A DNA stretch of 21,009 nucleotides from SIG454 sp045578465 (lineage in GTDB: Bacteria > Bacillota > Clostridia > Monoglobales > Monoglobaceae): positions 1 through 21,009 of the forward strand of contig JAZNKJ010000022.1 of assembly GCA_045578465.1 (NCBI GenBank), written 5' to 3'. Under the pieces are notes generated by a model, which worked only from the letters and a program-made list of their open reading frames with translations, made no database searches and was not told where the DNA came from. The position numbers were made by a program, and so were the translations under genes. This document shows, piece after piece, positions 12,307 to 20,796 of this stretch. Every line of letters begins with the position of its first letter. The stretch's first letter is position 1.

Positions 12307-12832
12307 ATTTGAGTAACACTCTTAATTTTTTATATGAGAAGAAAGTTATAAGGGAAAGAACTGCCCCTCTTGCAAGGTTAAATGGTGTTATAAGGGTTAA
12401 AACTGTATTCCAATAAACACTTGCCGGTGCGCCCTTTATAAACATAGGAAGCATAATAAATCGGTTTGTCAAAACTGCCGCCGCAGTCATTAAAATCGTT
12501 CCTAGTATAAGAGCGATGACTGCGCCTTTTTTTGTCTTATTATAGCGATAAATATAACCGATAACCAAAACAAAGACGCCATTTACGATAAAGTTTGCAA
12601 GCTCCCCCACATACCCTGTTGTTGTTACGGGAAGATGGAGAATATTCTTAATAAGCTCCACGAAAACCCCTGCCACAGGACCCATTGCAAGAGTCCCTAT
12701 TATTGCAGGGAAATCAGAAATATCCAAGTCCAGAAATCCGCCTACCTTAAAGGGGATAAACATAGCCGCATATTGAAGAATTGCCGCAATTGCAGAAAGG
12801 GCGGCAATTTTTGTTATCTTATTGGTTTTCAT
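12305..12832 (-). CDS. ribU: Riboflavin ECF transporter S component RibU
   Basis: The 175-aa product is a five- to six-helix membrane protein of the ECF S-component type, with the early AALSAIAAILQYAAMFIPF helix, GGFLDLDISDFPAIIGTLAMGP, and a GYVGELANFIVNG segment. RibU captures riboflavin and works with a shared EcfAA'T energising module encoded elsewhere. The vitamin is assigned from the FMN riboswitch directly upstream, in agreement with the family. ATG 12832 has AGAAGGT six bases upstream. In-frame starts further out (12850, 12898) are inside or beyond the leader terminator and are rejected. Confidence 0.9.
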   Translation of the reverse strand: MKTNKITKIAALSAIAAILQYAAMFIPFKVGGFLDLDISDFPAIIGTLAMGPVAGVFVELIKNILHLPVTTTGYVGELANFIVNGVFVLVIGYIYRYNKTKKGAVIALILGTILMTAAAVLTNRFIMLPMFIKGAPASVYWNTVLTLITPFNLARGAVLSLITFFSYKKLRVLLK

Positions 12833-12850
12833 ATTTTTACCTTCTTTCAT

Positions 12851-12882
12851 AAAAAATGCCCCGAGAAAAATTCTCAGGGCAT
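12851..12882 (-). terminator. Expression-platform terminator of the FMN riboswitch
   Basis: On the minus strand ATGCCCTGAGAA, loop TTT, TTCTCGGGGCAT is a 12-pair stem with one G-U, followed by six T residues (12851-12856). It stands between the aptamer and ribU, so bound FMN should end transcription early. Confidence 0.9.
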
Positions 12883-12897
12883 AATATAAGTCACACA

Positions 12898-13008
12898 TAA
12901 ACTTCTATCATCCGGACTTTACCGTCGGCTTTGGAATTTCACCAAATCAACCAAAAAGGCTCGTGGGCTTTACCACCGGTATGGAATTTCACCAATCCCT
13001 GAAGCTTT
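12898..13008 (-). promoter_or_regulatory. FMN riboswitch (RFN element)
   Basis: The minus strand shows the well-known conserved parts of the RFN element in order: GGTGAAATTCC, ACCGGTGGTAAAGCC then CACGAGC, TGATTTGGTGAAATTCC, and AAAGCCGACGGTAAAGTCCGGATG. Outer helix P1 is formed by GCTTC and the GAAGT end. The aptamer starts 11 bases past the citrate synthase stop codon. FMN binding is known to favour the terminator in this arrangement, which would cut riboflavin uptake when flavin is plentiful. Confidence 0.97.
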
Positions 13009-13018
13009 TTATTAAATT

Positions 13019-14371
13019 TTAGCGCTGGTCAATGGGAACATAACTGCTTCTTTCCACAACGCTCTTATAAGCAGGACGAATAATCTTTCCGCCTGTCATA
13101 ACCTCTTCTATTCTGTGGGCACACCAGCCAACAACTCTCGCCATAGCAAAAAGCGGGGTGTATAAATCCTCAGGAATATTAAGCATTTTATAAACGAAGC
13201 CTGAATAAAAGTCCACATTAACAGGCATTGCAGCCGTAATTCCCTTTTCCTCGCGGAATGCCTCTGATGCCATTTTTGCAACAGTTTCATAGAGGCTGTA
13301 TTCCTTCATATTATCAGTCTCCTGAGCAAGCTCTTTTGCACAAGCTCCCAAAATTTCAGCTCTCGGGTCGGAAAGAGAATAAATGGCATGACCGATACCA
13401 TAGATAAGACCTGTTCCATCTCCTGCCTCTTTGCGAAGAATCTTGCGGAGATAAGCCTTAACCTCTTCCTCGTCGTCCCATTTCTCGATGTTGGCTTTCA
13501 GCTCCTCCATCTGTCTCATCATACTTGCATTTGCGCCACCGTGCTTTGGTCCTTTTAAAGCGCCAACGCCTGCGGCAATTGCAGAGTATGTATCAGTATT
13601 TGACGAAGATAAAACACGGATTGCGAAAGCTGAGTTATTACCTCCGCCGTGCTCAGCGTGAAGCATAAGAGACATATCTAAGATTTTTGCCTCGATAGGC
13701 TTAAATTTATGGTTCGCTCTTGTCTGGTAGAAAAAGTTTTCCGCCGTTGAAAGCTCAGGGTTTGAATTATGGAGAACAAGGCTTGTATTATCGAAATAAT
13801 GAAGCTTTGTTGCATAAGCATAAGCAATCATGGTTGGAAATCTTGAAATAAGTTCAAGGCTCTGTCTTAAAAGGTTGGGGACAGAGATATCGTCAGGGTT
13901 CTCATCGTAAGAATAAAGAGCAAGAACGCTTCTTTCAAGCTTATTCATAATATTCTTACTTGGCGCCTTTAAAATCATATCCTCTGCAAAGTGTTCTGGA
14001 AGAGTTCTATGCTCCGCCAAAAATTTGGTAAACCCTGCCAGCTGGTCCTTTGTGGGAAGGAAACCGAAGGTAAGCAAAAAGGCAACCTCCTCGAAACCGA
14101 AACGGTCTTCTTTCAAGCAGTTGTCAACCATATCCTTAATGCTTATACCTCTGTAACGAAGACTTCCTTCAATAGGAACTCTGTTACCCTCGTCAAGAAG
14201 ATATCCATGAACTTCGCCGATTGCAGTAAGCCCTGCCAGAACGCCTGTTCCGTCAGCATTACGAAGTCCTCTTTTTACATTATAATCACTATACCAATGG
14301 AGGGGGATATCCTGAAAATGCTTTTGCCCCTCGAAAACCATGGAAAGGTATTCGTTAAACTTTTCTTTCAT
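13019..14371 (-). CDS. gltA: Citrate synthase
   Basis: The enzyme condenses oxaloacetate with acetyl-CoA to citrate, at the entry to the (often partial) TCA pathway used for glutamate synthesis. The 450-aa protein has the catalytic His in KGPKHGGAN (H277), His in GIGHAIY followed by SDPRA (H328, R337), and Asp in NVDFYSG (D387). The substrate loop LHAEHGGGNNSAFA is at about 237-250. I start at ATG 14371, six bases after AAAGGAGAG, rather than a longer frame to 14395. A methylcitrate synthase role cannot be excluded by sequence alone. It has its own promoter, and ribU follows on the same strand. Confidence 0.94.
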   Translation of the reverse strand: MKEKFNEYLSMVFEGQKHFQDIPLHWYSDYNVKRGLRNADGTGVLAGLTAIGEVHGYLLDEGNRVPIEGSLRYRGISIKDMVDNCLKEDRFGFEEVAFLLTFGFLPTKDQLAGFTKFLAEHRTLPEHFAEDMILKAPSKNIMNKLERSVLALYSYDENPDDISVPNLLRQSLELISRFPTMIAYAYATKLHYFDNTSLVLHNSNPELSTAENFFYQTRANHKFKPIEAKILDMSLMLHAEHGGGNNSAFAIRVLSSSNTDTYSAIAAGVGALKGPKHGGANASMMRQMEELKANIEKWDDEEEVKAYLRKILRKEAGDGTGLIYGIGHAIYSLSDPRAEILGACAKELAQETDNMKEYSLYETVAKMASEAFREEKGITAAMPVNVDFYSGFVYKMLNIPEDLYTPLFAMARVVGWCAHRIEEVMTGGKIIRPAYKSVVERSSYVPIDQR

Positions 14372-14413
14372 GCTTTTCTCTCCTTTCTCAATCAATTTGG
14401 ATAATTACCTTAT

Positions 14414-14442
14414 ATAATACACCATTTCCCCATTTTTGTCAA
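14414..14442 (-). promoter_or_regulatory. Promoter of citrate synthase
   Basis: On the minus strand TTGACA (14437-14442), a 17-nt spacer and TATTAT (14414-14419). Confidence 0.8.
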
Positions 14443-14497
14443 GATTTACGCGGTTTTGCAAAGTTTTTTATTTTAAAAAATATTTTTCCAAAACCTA

Positions 14498-14526
14498 TTG
14501 CAATTTGACAAATTCTGTTGTATAAT
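14498..14526 (+). promoter_or_regulatory. Promoter of the XRE-cupin/pot operon
   Basis: TTGCAA (14498-14503), a 17-nt spacer and a perfect TATAAT (14521-14526). A perfect TTGACA lies inside the spacer (14505-14510) but only ten bases from the -10, too close to be used with it. Confidence 0.7.
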
Positions 14527-14567
14527 AAGCTATCTTGTTTTGTAAAATCAAAAATAAAGTTTTGAAA

Positions 14568-14606
14568 TACTAAACCTTTTAAATCAAAAGTTTAGTAAAA
14601 CTAAAA
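14568..14606 (+). promoter_or_regulatory. Candidate operator: three ACTAAA half-sites
   Basis: TACTAAAC (14568-14575) and GTTTAGTA (14590-14597) form an inverted repeat. The second also pairs with ACTAAAA (14600-14606) as TTTAGT-AAA-ACTAAA. The cluster lies in the 5' untranslated stretch between promoter and regulator start, a usual place for autoregulation by XRE-cupin regulators. A role as an mRNA hairpin is possible too. Confidence 0.45.
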
Positions 14607-14619
14607 AGGATGATAAAAA

Positions 14620-15159
14620 ATGGATATTGGAAGTAAAATTAAGAGGCTGAGGCTTAAAAATGAGCTTACCTTAGAGGATGTCGCAAACCGATGCGAGCTT
14701 TCCAAAGGGTTTCTCTCGCAAGTGGAAAACAACCTTTCCTCCCCCTCAATCACAACTCTCGAAGACATTTTAGAAGTTTTGGGGTCTTCCCTTTCGGAAT
14801 TTTTCTCAGAAGACGAGCCTGAGCAAAACATTATAGTCTGCACAGAGAATGACTATTTTGAAAATGAGCAGGAGGAGTACACCATAAACTATCTCGTTCC
14901 TAATGCGCAGAAAAACCTTATGGAGCCAATTCATCTTACTCTTAATCCGAAAGGCTCTTCTGAGATTGTTCCTCCTCATGACGGAGAGGACTTCGGCTAT
15001 GTTTTAGAGGGAGAAATTACGATTTTCTACGGAGACGAGAAAATCCTCGCCAAAGCGGGAGATTCCTTCTATATATATTGTAACGAAAACTATCATTTAT
15101 ATAACGGCGGAAAACGGGCGGCGAAGCTTATCTGGGTTTCCTCCCCACCATATTTTTAA
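14620..15159 (+). CDS. XRE-type regulator with cupin domain, likely controlling the pot operon
   Basis: The 179-aa protein joins an N-terminal helix-turn-helix of the XRE/Cro type (about 6-61, LTLEDVANRCELSKGFLSQV) to a C-terminal cupin (about 105-175, PPHDGEDFGYVLEGEI and AGDSFYIYCNENYHLY). This layout is like PuuR, a repressor of polyamine genes, and such genes often begin potABCD operons in Firmicutes. The cupin presumably binds a small ligand, perhaps a polyamine. AAAAAGGATG precedes the ATG. potA starts 33 bases downstream on the same strand, and no terminator separates them. Confidence 0.88.
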   Translation: MDIGSKIKRLRLKNELTLEDVANRCELSKGFLSQVENNLSSPSITTLEDILEVLGSSLSEFFSEDEPEQNIIVCTENDYFENEQEEYTINYLVPNAQKNLMEPIHLTLNPKGSSEIVPPHDGEDFGYVLEGEITIFYGDEKILAKAGDSFYIYCNENYHLYNGGKRAAKLIWVSSPPYF

Positions 15160-15192
15160 GCCAATAAGGTTTTAAGAAAGGAACTTTTAAAT

Positions 15193-16260
15193 ATGAAAAA
15201 TAACGATGTTTGCATTATCGAGCTTAAAGGTCTTACAAAAACCTTTGACGACCAGCAGGTTTTAAAGGGCATTGACCTTAAAATATATGAAAATGAATTT
15301 TTAACTCTCCTCGGCCCGTCAGGTTGCGGAAAGACAACAACTCTCCGTATAATCGCAGGCTTTGAAGAGCCTGATATGGGCGAAGTTTTATTCAACGGCG
15401 TTGAGATTTCCGCAGTCCCTCCATACAAACGCGAGGTTAACACGGTTTTCCAGAAATACGCTCTCTTCCCACATCTTGATGTTTTTGACAACATTGCTTT
15501 CGGCCTTAATCTTAAAAAGATGCCCCAGGATGTTATTGAGCAAAAGGTTAAGAAGATGCTATCCCTGGTTGGTCTTTCAGGCTATGAAAACCGCGATGTT
15601 ATCTCTCTTTCAGGGGGACAGCAACAGCGAATTGCAATCGCCCGCGCTCTTGTTAACGAGCCAAAAGTTCTTCTCCTAGACGAGCCTCTCGGCGCTCTTG
15701 ACGCAAGACTTCGAAAAGAAATGCAGTCTGAACTTAAAAAAATTCAGCAGGAAGTTGGTATAACCTTTATTTATGTTACTCACGACCAGGAGGAAGCTCT
15801 TTCCATGTCTGACACAGTTGTTGTTATGAAGGACGGGGAAATCCAGCAAATCGGCACTCCGATTGACATTTATAACGAGCCTGAAAACCGTTTTGTTGCC
15901 TCCTTTATCGGAGAGTCTAACATCATCGAGGGCAATATGCTTGACGACTGCCTGGTTAAGTTTGACGGCTTTGAATTTGAGTGTGTTGACAAGGGATTTA
16001 AGCCAAACGAAGAAGTTGAGGTTGTTTTAAGACCTGAGGATATTGACATTATCGCAAAGGACTTTAAAAAGAAAACCAAAATCCACGGCAAAGTTGAATC
16101 CGTTGTTTTCAAAGGCGTTCACTATGAAATTATGGTGGCAACAGAAAACCGCACATATAAGATACATACCACAGACTATTTCGCGCCTGACCTTGAAGTG
16201 GGACTTTCTTTCGGGCCTGAGGATATTCATGTTATGTATACAATGGGGTGGACAGCATGA
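15193..16260 (+). CDS. potA: Spermidine/putrescine ABC transporter ATP-binding protein
   Basis: The 355-aa protein is the ATPase of the polyamine importer. Walker A is GPSGCGKT (41-48), the Q-loop Gln is at 87, the signature LSGGQ is at 139-143, Walker B LLLDEP is at 160-165 and the H-loop His is at 197. A C-terminal TOBE-type regulatory domain (about 240-355) contains VVLRPEDIDI. An AAGGAAC site precedes the ATG. Its stop codon overlaps the start of potB by the ATGA arrangement, so the two are translationally coupled. Confidence 0.94.
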   Translation: MKNNDVCIIELKGLTKTFDDQQVLKGIDLKIYENEFLTLLGPSGCGKTTTLRIIAGFEEPDMGEVLFNGVEISAVPPYKREVNTVFQKYALFPHLDVFDNIAFGLNLKKMPQDVIEQKVKKMLSLVGLSGYENRDVISLSGGQQQRIAIARALVNEPKVLLLDEPLGALDARLRKEMQSELKKIQQEVGITFIYVTHDQEEALSMSDTVVVMKDGEIQQIGTPIDIYNEPENRFVASFIGESNIIEGNMLDDCLVKFDGFEFECVDKGFKPNEEVEVVLRPEDIDIIAKDFKKKTKIHGKVESVVFKGVHYEIMVATENRTYKIHTTDYFAPDLEVGLSFGPEDIHVMYTMGWTA

Positions 16261-17075
16261 AGTTTTATAAGAATTTTATCCTGCCATACCTTGTCTGGGC
16301 GGGGCTTTTAATAGTCATCCCCCTCATAATGATTTTAATATACGCCTTCACTACGGACGGAAACTCTGTTTTAACCGTTTCCTTTACATTTGATAATTTC
16401 AAGAATATATTAAGCAGTGCATATATCTCGGTTTTCTGGACCTCCCTTAAAATCGGCATTATAACTGTCTTAATCTGTCTTGTTTTAGGCTATCTTATGG
16501 CCTATCTTATTGCACAGTTTTCCGAAAAAGTCCAGACCATTCTTATCCTTTTGGTTACTATCCCTATGTGGATAAATATGCTTCTCAGAACATACGCCTG
16601 GATAAGCATTCTCTCGGACAACGGACTTTTAAATTCACTTCTGACATTTTTAGGGCTTGAACCTGTGTCCCTTATGTATACGGATTTTGCGGTAATCTTA
16701 GGGCTTGTCTGCGACTTTCTTCCTTTTATGATTATCCCAATTCACACAAGCCTTTCCAAAATGGACAAATCACTCATTGAGGCTTCTTATGACCTGGGGG
16801 CAAATAAGTTTCAGACCTTTAAGAGGGTTATTTTCAAGCTCTCCCTCCCTGGGGTTGTTAACGGAATTATTATGGTTTTCCTCCTCTCCATTTCAAGCTT
16901 CGTTATCCCGAAGCTCTTAGGTGGCGGAAACTATATGATGGTTGGAAACCTCATAGAAAGTCAGTTTATTTCCGTTGGAGACTGGAACTTTGGAAGTGCC
17001 ATTTCCTTTGTTCTTGCCGCTATTATGCTTGTGGCAATTAAGATAACGGAAAAGTTTGATAAGACAGACGAATAA
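16257..17075 (+). CDS. potB: Spermidine/putrescine ABC transporter permease PotB
   Basis: The 272-aa permease has six membrane segments and the EAA loop, EASYDLGANKFQTFKRVIF then LPGVVNGI, which contacts the ATPase. The start is the ATG of the ATGA overlap with potA (16257), with GGGGTGG five bases before it; a GTG at 16248 in the same frame is less likely. Only 12 bases separate its stop from the potCD start. Confidence 0.93.
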   Translation: MKFYKNFILPYLVWAGLLIVIPLIMILIYAFTTDGNSVLTVSFTFDNFKNILSSAYISVFWTSLKIGIITVLICLVLGYLMAYLIAQFSEKVQTILILLVTIPMWINMLLRTYAWISILSDNGLLNSLLTFLGLEPVSLMYTDFAVILGLVCDFLPFMIIPIHTSLSKMDKSLIEASYDLGANKFQTFKRVIFKLSLPGVVNGIIMVFLLSISSFVIPKLLGGGNYMMVGNLIESQFISVGDWNFGSAISFVLAAIMLVAIKITEKFDKTDE

Positions 17076-17087
17076 GGATTGATAAAT

Positions 17088-18935
17088 ATGAAAAAGATTT
17101 CTAAACTTTCATCAGGGCTTTACATATTTTTATGTTTTGCGTTTTTCTATCTGCCTATTTTGGTAACAGTTATATTCTCCTTTAACTCATCAAAATCCCT
17201 CACACATTTCACGGGATTTTCAATGCAGTGGTATGGGGAGCTTATACAAAGTTCCGAAATTATGTCGGCAGTTTATGTTTCCCTGACCATAGCCGTTTTA
17301 GCAACTATTATCTCAACGGCGCTCGGAACTTTTACGGCAATCGGTCTTTCGAAGTGCCGTAAGGTTTTAAGGGAATGGACGCTTAACATAAACAATATTC
17401 CTATGATGATTCCCGATATTGTTATGGCGGTTGGACTTATGATTTTATTCTCCGCCGCATCAATAAACAAAGGCTATATGACTATGCTTCTTGCCCATAT
17501 ATGCTTTTGCACGCCTTATGTTATAACAAGCGTTTATCCAAAGGTCCGCGCCCTTGATGTTAACATCGCCAACGCGGCAATGGACCTTGGGGCAACCCCT
17601 TGGCAGGCCCTTTGGAAAGTAATTATACCTATGATTAAGCCGGGAATTTACGCAGGCGTTCTTCTTGCCTTTACCATGTCAATTGACGACTTCGTTATTT
17701 CCTATTTCGTGTCAGGAAACGGCGTTAAGAATATCTCCATTGTGGTTTATAATATGACCAAGCGAACAAACCCCACAATGAATGCTCTTTCAACTCTTCT
17801 CATTGGGGCTATTATTCTTATAACAGTTATTGTAAACTTAGCTCCTAAATTCAAAAAGACCCGTTTTTCAAAGCATCTCAGCAAGATTGCAGGAGTTCTT
17901 GGAATTATCCTTTTAATAAGCGTTCTTATATTCTCCTATAACACTGCAAATCTTCAAAACACTCTTAAAGTTTACAACGCAGGTGAATATATCGAAGAGG
18001 CTCTTATTGATAAATTTGAGGAAGAGACAGGTTGTAAAGTCATTTACGAAACCTTTGACTCCAACGAGTCTATGTATACCAAGATAAACTCGGGCGAGGA
18101 ATATGACATAATTATCCCGTCGGACTATATGATTGAGCGTCTTATTAAAGAAGAACGAATTCAGGAAGTTAATTGGGAAAAACTCCATAATTCCAAAAAT
18201 CTTATGGAAAGCGTTTTAAACAAGGGCTATGACCCTGGGAACAAATATTCCGTTCCTTATTTCTGGGGAAGCGTTGGTATTTTGTACGATAAAACAAAGG
18301 TAGACAAAGCCGACCTTAAAGACGGTTGGGACCTTCTTATGAACCCTAAATATAAAGGCGACCTCTATATGTATGACTCTGAGCGTGACTCCTTTATGGT
18401 TGCAATGAAAGCTCTCGGCTTCTCTCTTAATACAGACAAAGAGGCAGAAATCGACAAGGCTTACGAATGGCTTCTTAAACAAAACCGCATTATGAGTCCT
18501 GTTTATGCAGGGGATGATGTTATCGACAATATGATTTCAGGAAATAAGGCTTTGGCGGTTGTATATTCGGGAGATGCCGCATATATTATAACAGAGAACC
18601 CCAACCTTGAATACTTTGAGCCTCATCAGGGGACAAACCTCTGGTATGACGGAATGGTTATTACGAAAAACTGTAAAAACACCGACCTTGCCCATAAGTT
18701 TATCGACTTTTTCTTGGACGAGGAAAATGCACTTCTAAACACTCAGGCAGTTGGATACAGCTCCTGTATAACTTCCGCTTACGAAGAAATGCAAGAGACC
18801 GACTATGACGGAGTCAGCGCATACACCCCTCGCCAAGGCAATGAAAAGGACGAGGTATTTAAGTATCAGTCGCAGAAAACCAAGGAATATTGCGCAACAC
18901 TTTGGACCAAAATCAAGGCAGAGGGCGTTCGATAA
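17088..18935 (+). CDS. potCD: PotC-PotD fusion: permease joined to polyamine-binding protein
   Basis: The 615-aa protein fuses two subunits usually made separately. Residues 1 to about 255 are the PotC permease with six membrane segments and the EAA loop (NAAMDLGATPWQALWKVIIP, 162-181). A seventh hydrophobic segment follows (about 265-284), then a PotD-type binding domain (291-615) starting LKVYNAGEYIEEALIDKFEE and including IIIPSDYMIERL and PYFWGSVGILYD. The extra helix turns the chain so that the binding domain lies outside the cell, making a signal peptide or lipid anchor unnecessary. ATG 17088 is eight bases after AAGGAT. With PotA and PotB it completes the importer; fusions of this kind are known in Firmicutes. 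Confidence 0.93.
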   Translation: MKKISKLSSGLYIFLCFAFFYLPILVTVIFSFNSSKSLTHFTGFSMQWYGELIQSSEIMSAVYVSLTIAVLATIISTALGTFTAIGLSKCRKVLREWTLNINNIPMMIPDIVMAVGLMILFSAASINKGYMTMLLAHICFCTPYVITSVYPKVRALDVNIANAAMDLGATPWQALWKVIIPMIKPGIYAGVLLAFTMSIDDFVISYFVSGNGVKNISIVVYNMTKRTNPTMNALSTLLIGAIILITVIVNLAPKFKKTRFSKHLSKIAGVLGIILLISVLIFSYNTANLQNTLKVYNAGEYIEEALIDKFEEETGCKVIYETFDSNESMYTKINSGEEYDIIIPSDYMIERLIKEERIQEVNWEKLHNSKNLMESVLNKGYDPGNKYSVPYFWGSVGILYDKTKVDKADLKDGWDLLMNPKYKGDLYMYDSERDSFMVAMKALGFSLNTDKEAEIDKAYEWLLKQNRIMSPVYAGDDVIDNMISGNKALAVVYSGDAAYIITENPNLEYFEPHQGTNLWYDGMVITKNCKNTDLAHKFIDFFLDEENALLNTQAVGYSSCITSAYEEMQETDYDGVSAYTPRQGNEKDEVFKYQSQKTKEYCATLWTKIKAEGVR

Positions 18936-18940
18936 TCTTT

Positions 18941-18972
18941 AAGCCGACGGGAGAAATCTCGTCGGCTTATTA
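18941..18972 (+). terminator. Hairpin after potCD, weak terminator
   Basis: AAGCCGACGGGA, loop GAAA, TCTCGTCGGCTT forms a 12-pair stem (one G-U) capped by a GNRA tetraloop, then TATTAC. The T run is poor, so termination is probably partial and the next gene could receive read-through. It lies 19 bases before the next start codon. Confidence 0.6.
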
Positions 18973-18990
18973 CAAAAAGAGGAGATAGCT

Positions 18991-20763
18991 ATGAGAAAAA
19001 TCAACTTTTTAAAACTTACCGCTGCGGCCCTTAGTTTAACCTTTATGATGTACTTTTTAATAGGCGCCATAAAGCCTGATCTTGCCGCCGCCGAGACCCA
19101 GACCGACGAAATCCGTGCAACTTGGGTTGCAACCGTTTTCGGTCTTGATTTCCCATCGGGCTATTCCTCTGAGGAAGCCGTCTTAAAGGAAAAAATTGAT
19201 GACATTATGGACGACTGCGCGGAGGCAGGACTTAATACCGTCTTTTTCCAGGTGCGCCCTGCATCTGACGCCTTTTATAAATCCGACATTTTTCCCTGGT
19301 CGAAATACCTGACAGGAACACAGGGTAAAGCTCCGAAAAATAACTTTGACCCCCTGGAATATGCCATTTCCTCCGCTCATAAGAGAAACCTCTCCCTCCA
19401 CGCCTGGATAAATCCATACAGGGTTACAGTTTCAGCAGGAGAGGAAAAGGATTTTTCTTCCGATAACCCTGCAATAATTCACAAGGAATATACAGTAACT
19501 CACACAGACGGGAAAATTTATTATAACCCCGGTCTTCCCGAAGTCTTAGACCTTATAGTTTCAGGGGCAGTTGAGATTGCGGAAAATTATGATGTTGACG
19601 GCATTCATCTTGACGACTATTTCTACCCCGGCGGGGACTTTGCCGACGAGGAAGCCTTTAAAAAATACGGCAAAGGCAAAAGTCTTGACGACTGGCGGAG
19701 AGATAATGTAACAAATCTTATCCGCACTTTAAATAAAGAAATTCATAAAGTTGACAACAGCCTTACATTCAGCGTAAGTCCCGCAGGGATTTGGGCTAAT
19801 AAAGAGAATATGGAGGGCGGAAGCGCAACCGCAGGCTCCGAAACATATTTTAATTCCTATGCCGACACTCGCCTTTGGGTCAAGGAAAATCTTATTGATA
19901 TGATTCTCCCTCAGATTTACTGGCATCGTGGCTTTGAGATTGCCGACTTTAATGTTTTATCTTCCTGGTGGGCGGATACAGTTGAGGGGACAAATGTTAA
20001 GCTTTGCCCCGGTATTGCCGCATACAGAGCCAGCGACACAACAGACAGCGAAAGTCCTTGGTACGGGGAAAAGGGAATAGGGGAAATTGCCGCACAGATT
20101 GACCTTTCAAGGCTGCATAAAATGAGCGGATATGCTCTTTATCGTTACGGAAGTCTTGCCTCAAATAAGGGCATTTTCGAAATTACTCAGAAAATGAACA
20201 AAACCGATGAGCCAGCCGACATTTTCACCGACCTTAATTCTTTCTCCTGGGCAAAAGAGGCAATAACCGCTCTTTATGATAAGGGAATTATCAAAGGCTA
20301 TGAGGATAAGAGCTTCGGCGGAGGAAACACCGTTACAAGAGCAGACTTTACTCTTATGCTAATCCGCGCAATAGAAAAGGAAGCTGAATTTACGGAGAAT
20401 TTTAGAGATGTTTCGGAAAAAGATTATTTCTATAAAGAAATCGGGATAGCCAAAGCCTTAACTCTTATAAGCGGACTCGGGGATAACACTTTTGGTCCCA
20501 GAAATAAGATTTCAAGGCAGGATATGGCGGTTATCGCATACAGATATTTATCCTCAGAGAGTCTTATCGAAAAAGAGGACTTTAAAGACGACCTTTTTGC
20601 CGATGGGGAAGAGGTTAAGGACTACGCCCGTGAGGCAGTTGCTTCCCTTTCTAATGCAGGGATAATAAACGGCTATGAAGATAGCACTTTCCGTCCCAAC
20701 GGAAATGCCACAAGAGCAGAAACCGCAGTTATAATATACCGAATGACAAAACTTATGAAATAA
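18991..20763 (+). CDS. Exported GHL10/DUF187-type glycoside-hydrolase-like protein with three SLH domains
   Basis: The 590-aa protein has a signal peptide (1 to about 34, ending LAAAET). A GHL10-type barrel (about 40-350) follows, with RATWVATV, FQVRPASDAFY, HAWINPYRV and GIHLDDYFYP (204-213, Asp 208 and 209 likely in the active site). Three SLH domains end the chain: FTDLNSFSWAKEAI (412-460), FRDVSEKDYFYKEI (471-519) and FADGEEVKDYAREA (536-584). SLH domains bind pyruvylated wall polymers, so the enzyme-like domain would sit on the cell surface. Family members are thought to act on polysaccharides or peptidoglycan, but the substrate here is not known. GAGGAG precedes the start. Confidence 0.9.
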   Translation: MRKINFLKLTAAALSLTFMMYFLIGAIKPDLAAAETQTDEIRATWVATVFGLDFPSGYSSEEAVLKEKIDDIMDDCAEAGLNTVFFQVRPASDAFYKSDIFPWSKYLTGTQGKAPKNNFDPLEYAISSAHKRNLSLHAWINPYRVTVSAGEEKDFSSDNPAIIHKEYTVTHTDGKIYYNPGLPEVLDLIVSGAVEIAENYDVDGIHLDDYFYPGGDFADEEAFKKYGKGKSLDDWRRDNVTNLIRTLNKEIHKVDNSLTFSVSPAGIWANKENMEGGSATAGSETYFNSYADTRLWVKENLIDMILPQIYWHRGFEIADFNVLSSWWADTVEGTNVKLCPGIAAYRASDTTDSESPWYGEKGIGEIAAQIDLSRLHKMSGYALYRYGSLASNKGIFEITQKMNKTDEPADIFTDLNSFSWAKEAITALYDKGIIKGYEDKSFGGGNTVTRADFTLMLIRAIEKEAEFTENFRDVSEKDYFYKEIGIAKALTLISGLGDNTFGPRNKISRQDMAVIAYRYLSSESLIEKEDFKDDLFADGEEVKDYAREAVASLSNAGIINGYEDSTFRPNGNATRAETAVIIYRMTKLMK

Positions 20764-20793
20764 AAAAGACGAGGCATCTGCCTCGCCTTTTTT
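20762..20793. terminator. Bidirectional terminator between the SLH gene and the ATPase gene
   Basis: AAAAAAG, one mismatch, CGAGGC, loop ATCT, GCCTCG, then CTTTTTT. Both flanks carry A or T runs, and both converging genes end within a few bases of it. Confidence 0.88.
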
Positions 20794-20796
20794 ATT

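Noticed and set aside
13991..14404. Open frame of 137 codons antisense to citrate synthase
   Set aside because: It is a shadow of a conserved enzyme gene, with no SD or motif support.
14505..14526. TTGACA at 14505 as -35 for the regulator operon
   Set aside because: It lies only ten bases from TATAAT. TTGCAA at 14498 has the right 17-base spacing.
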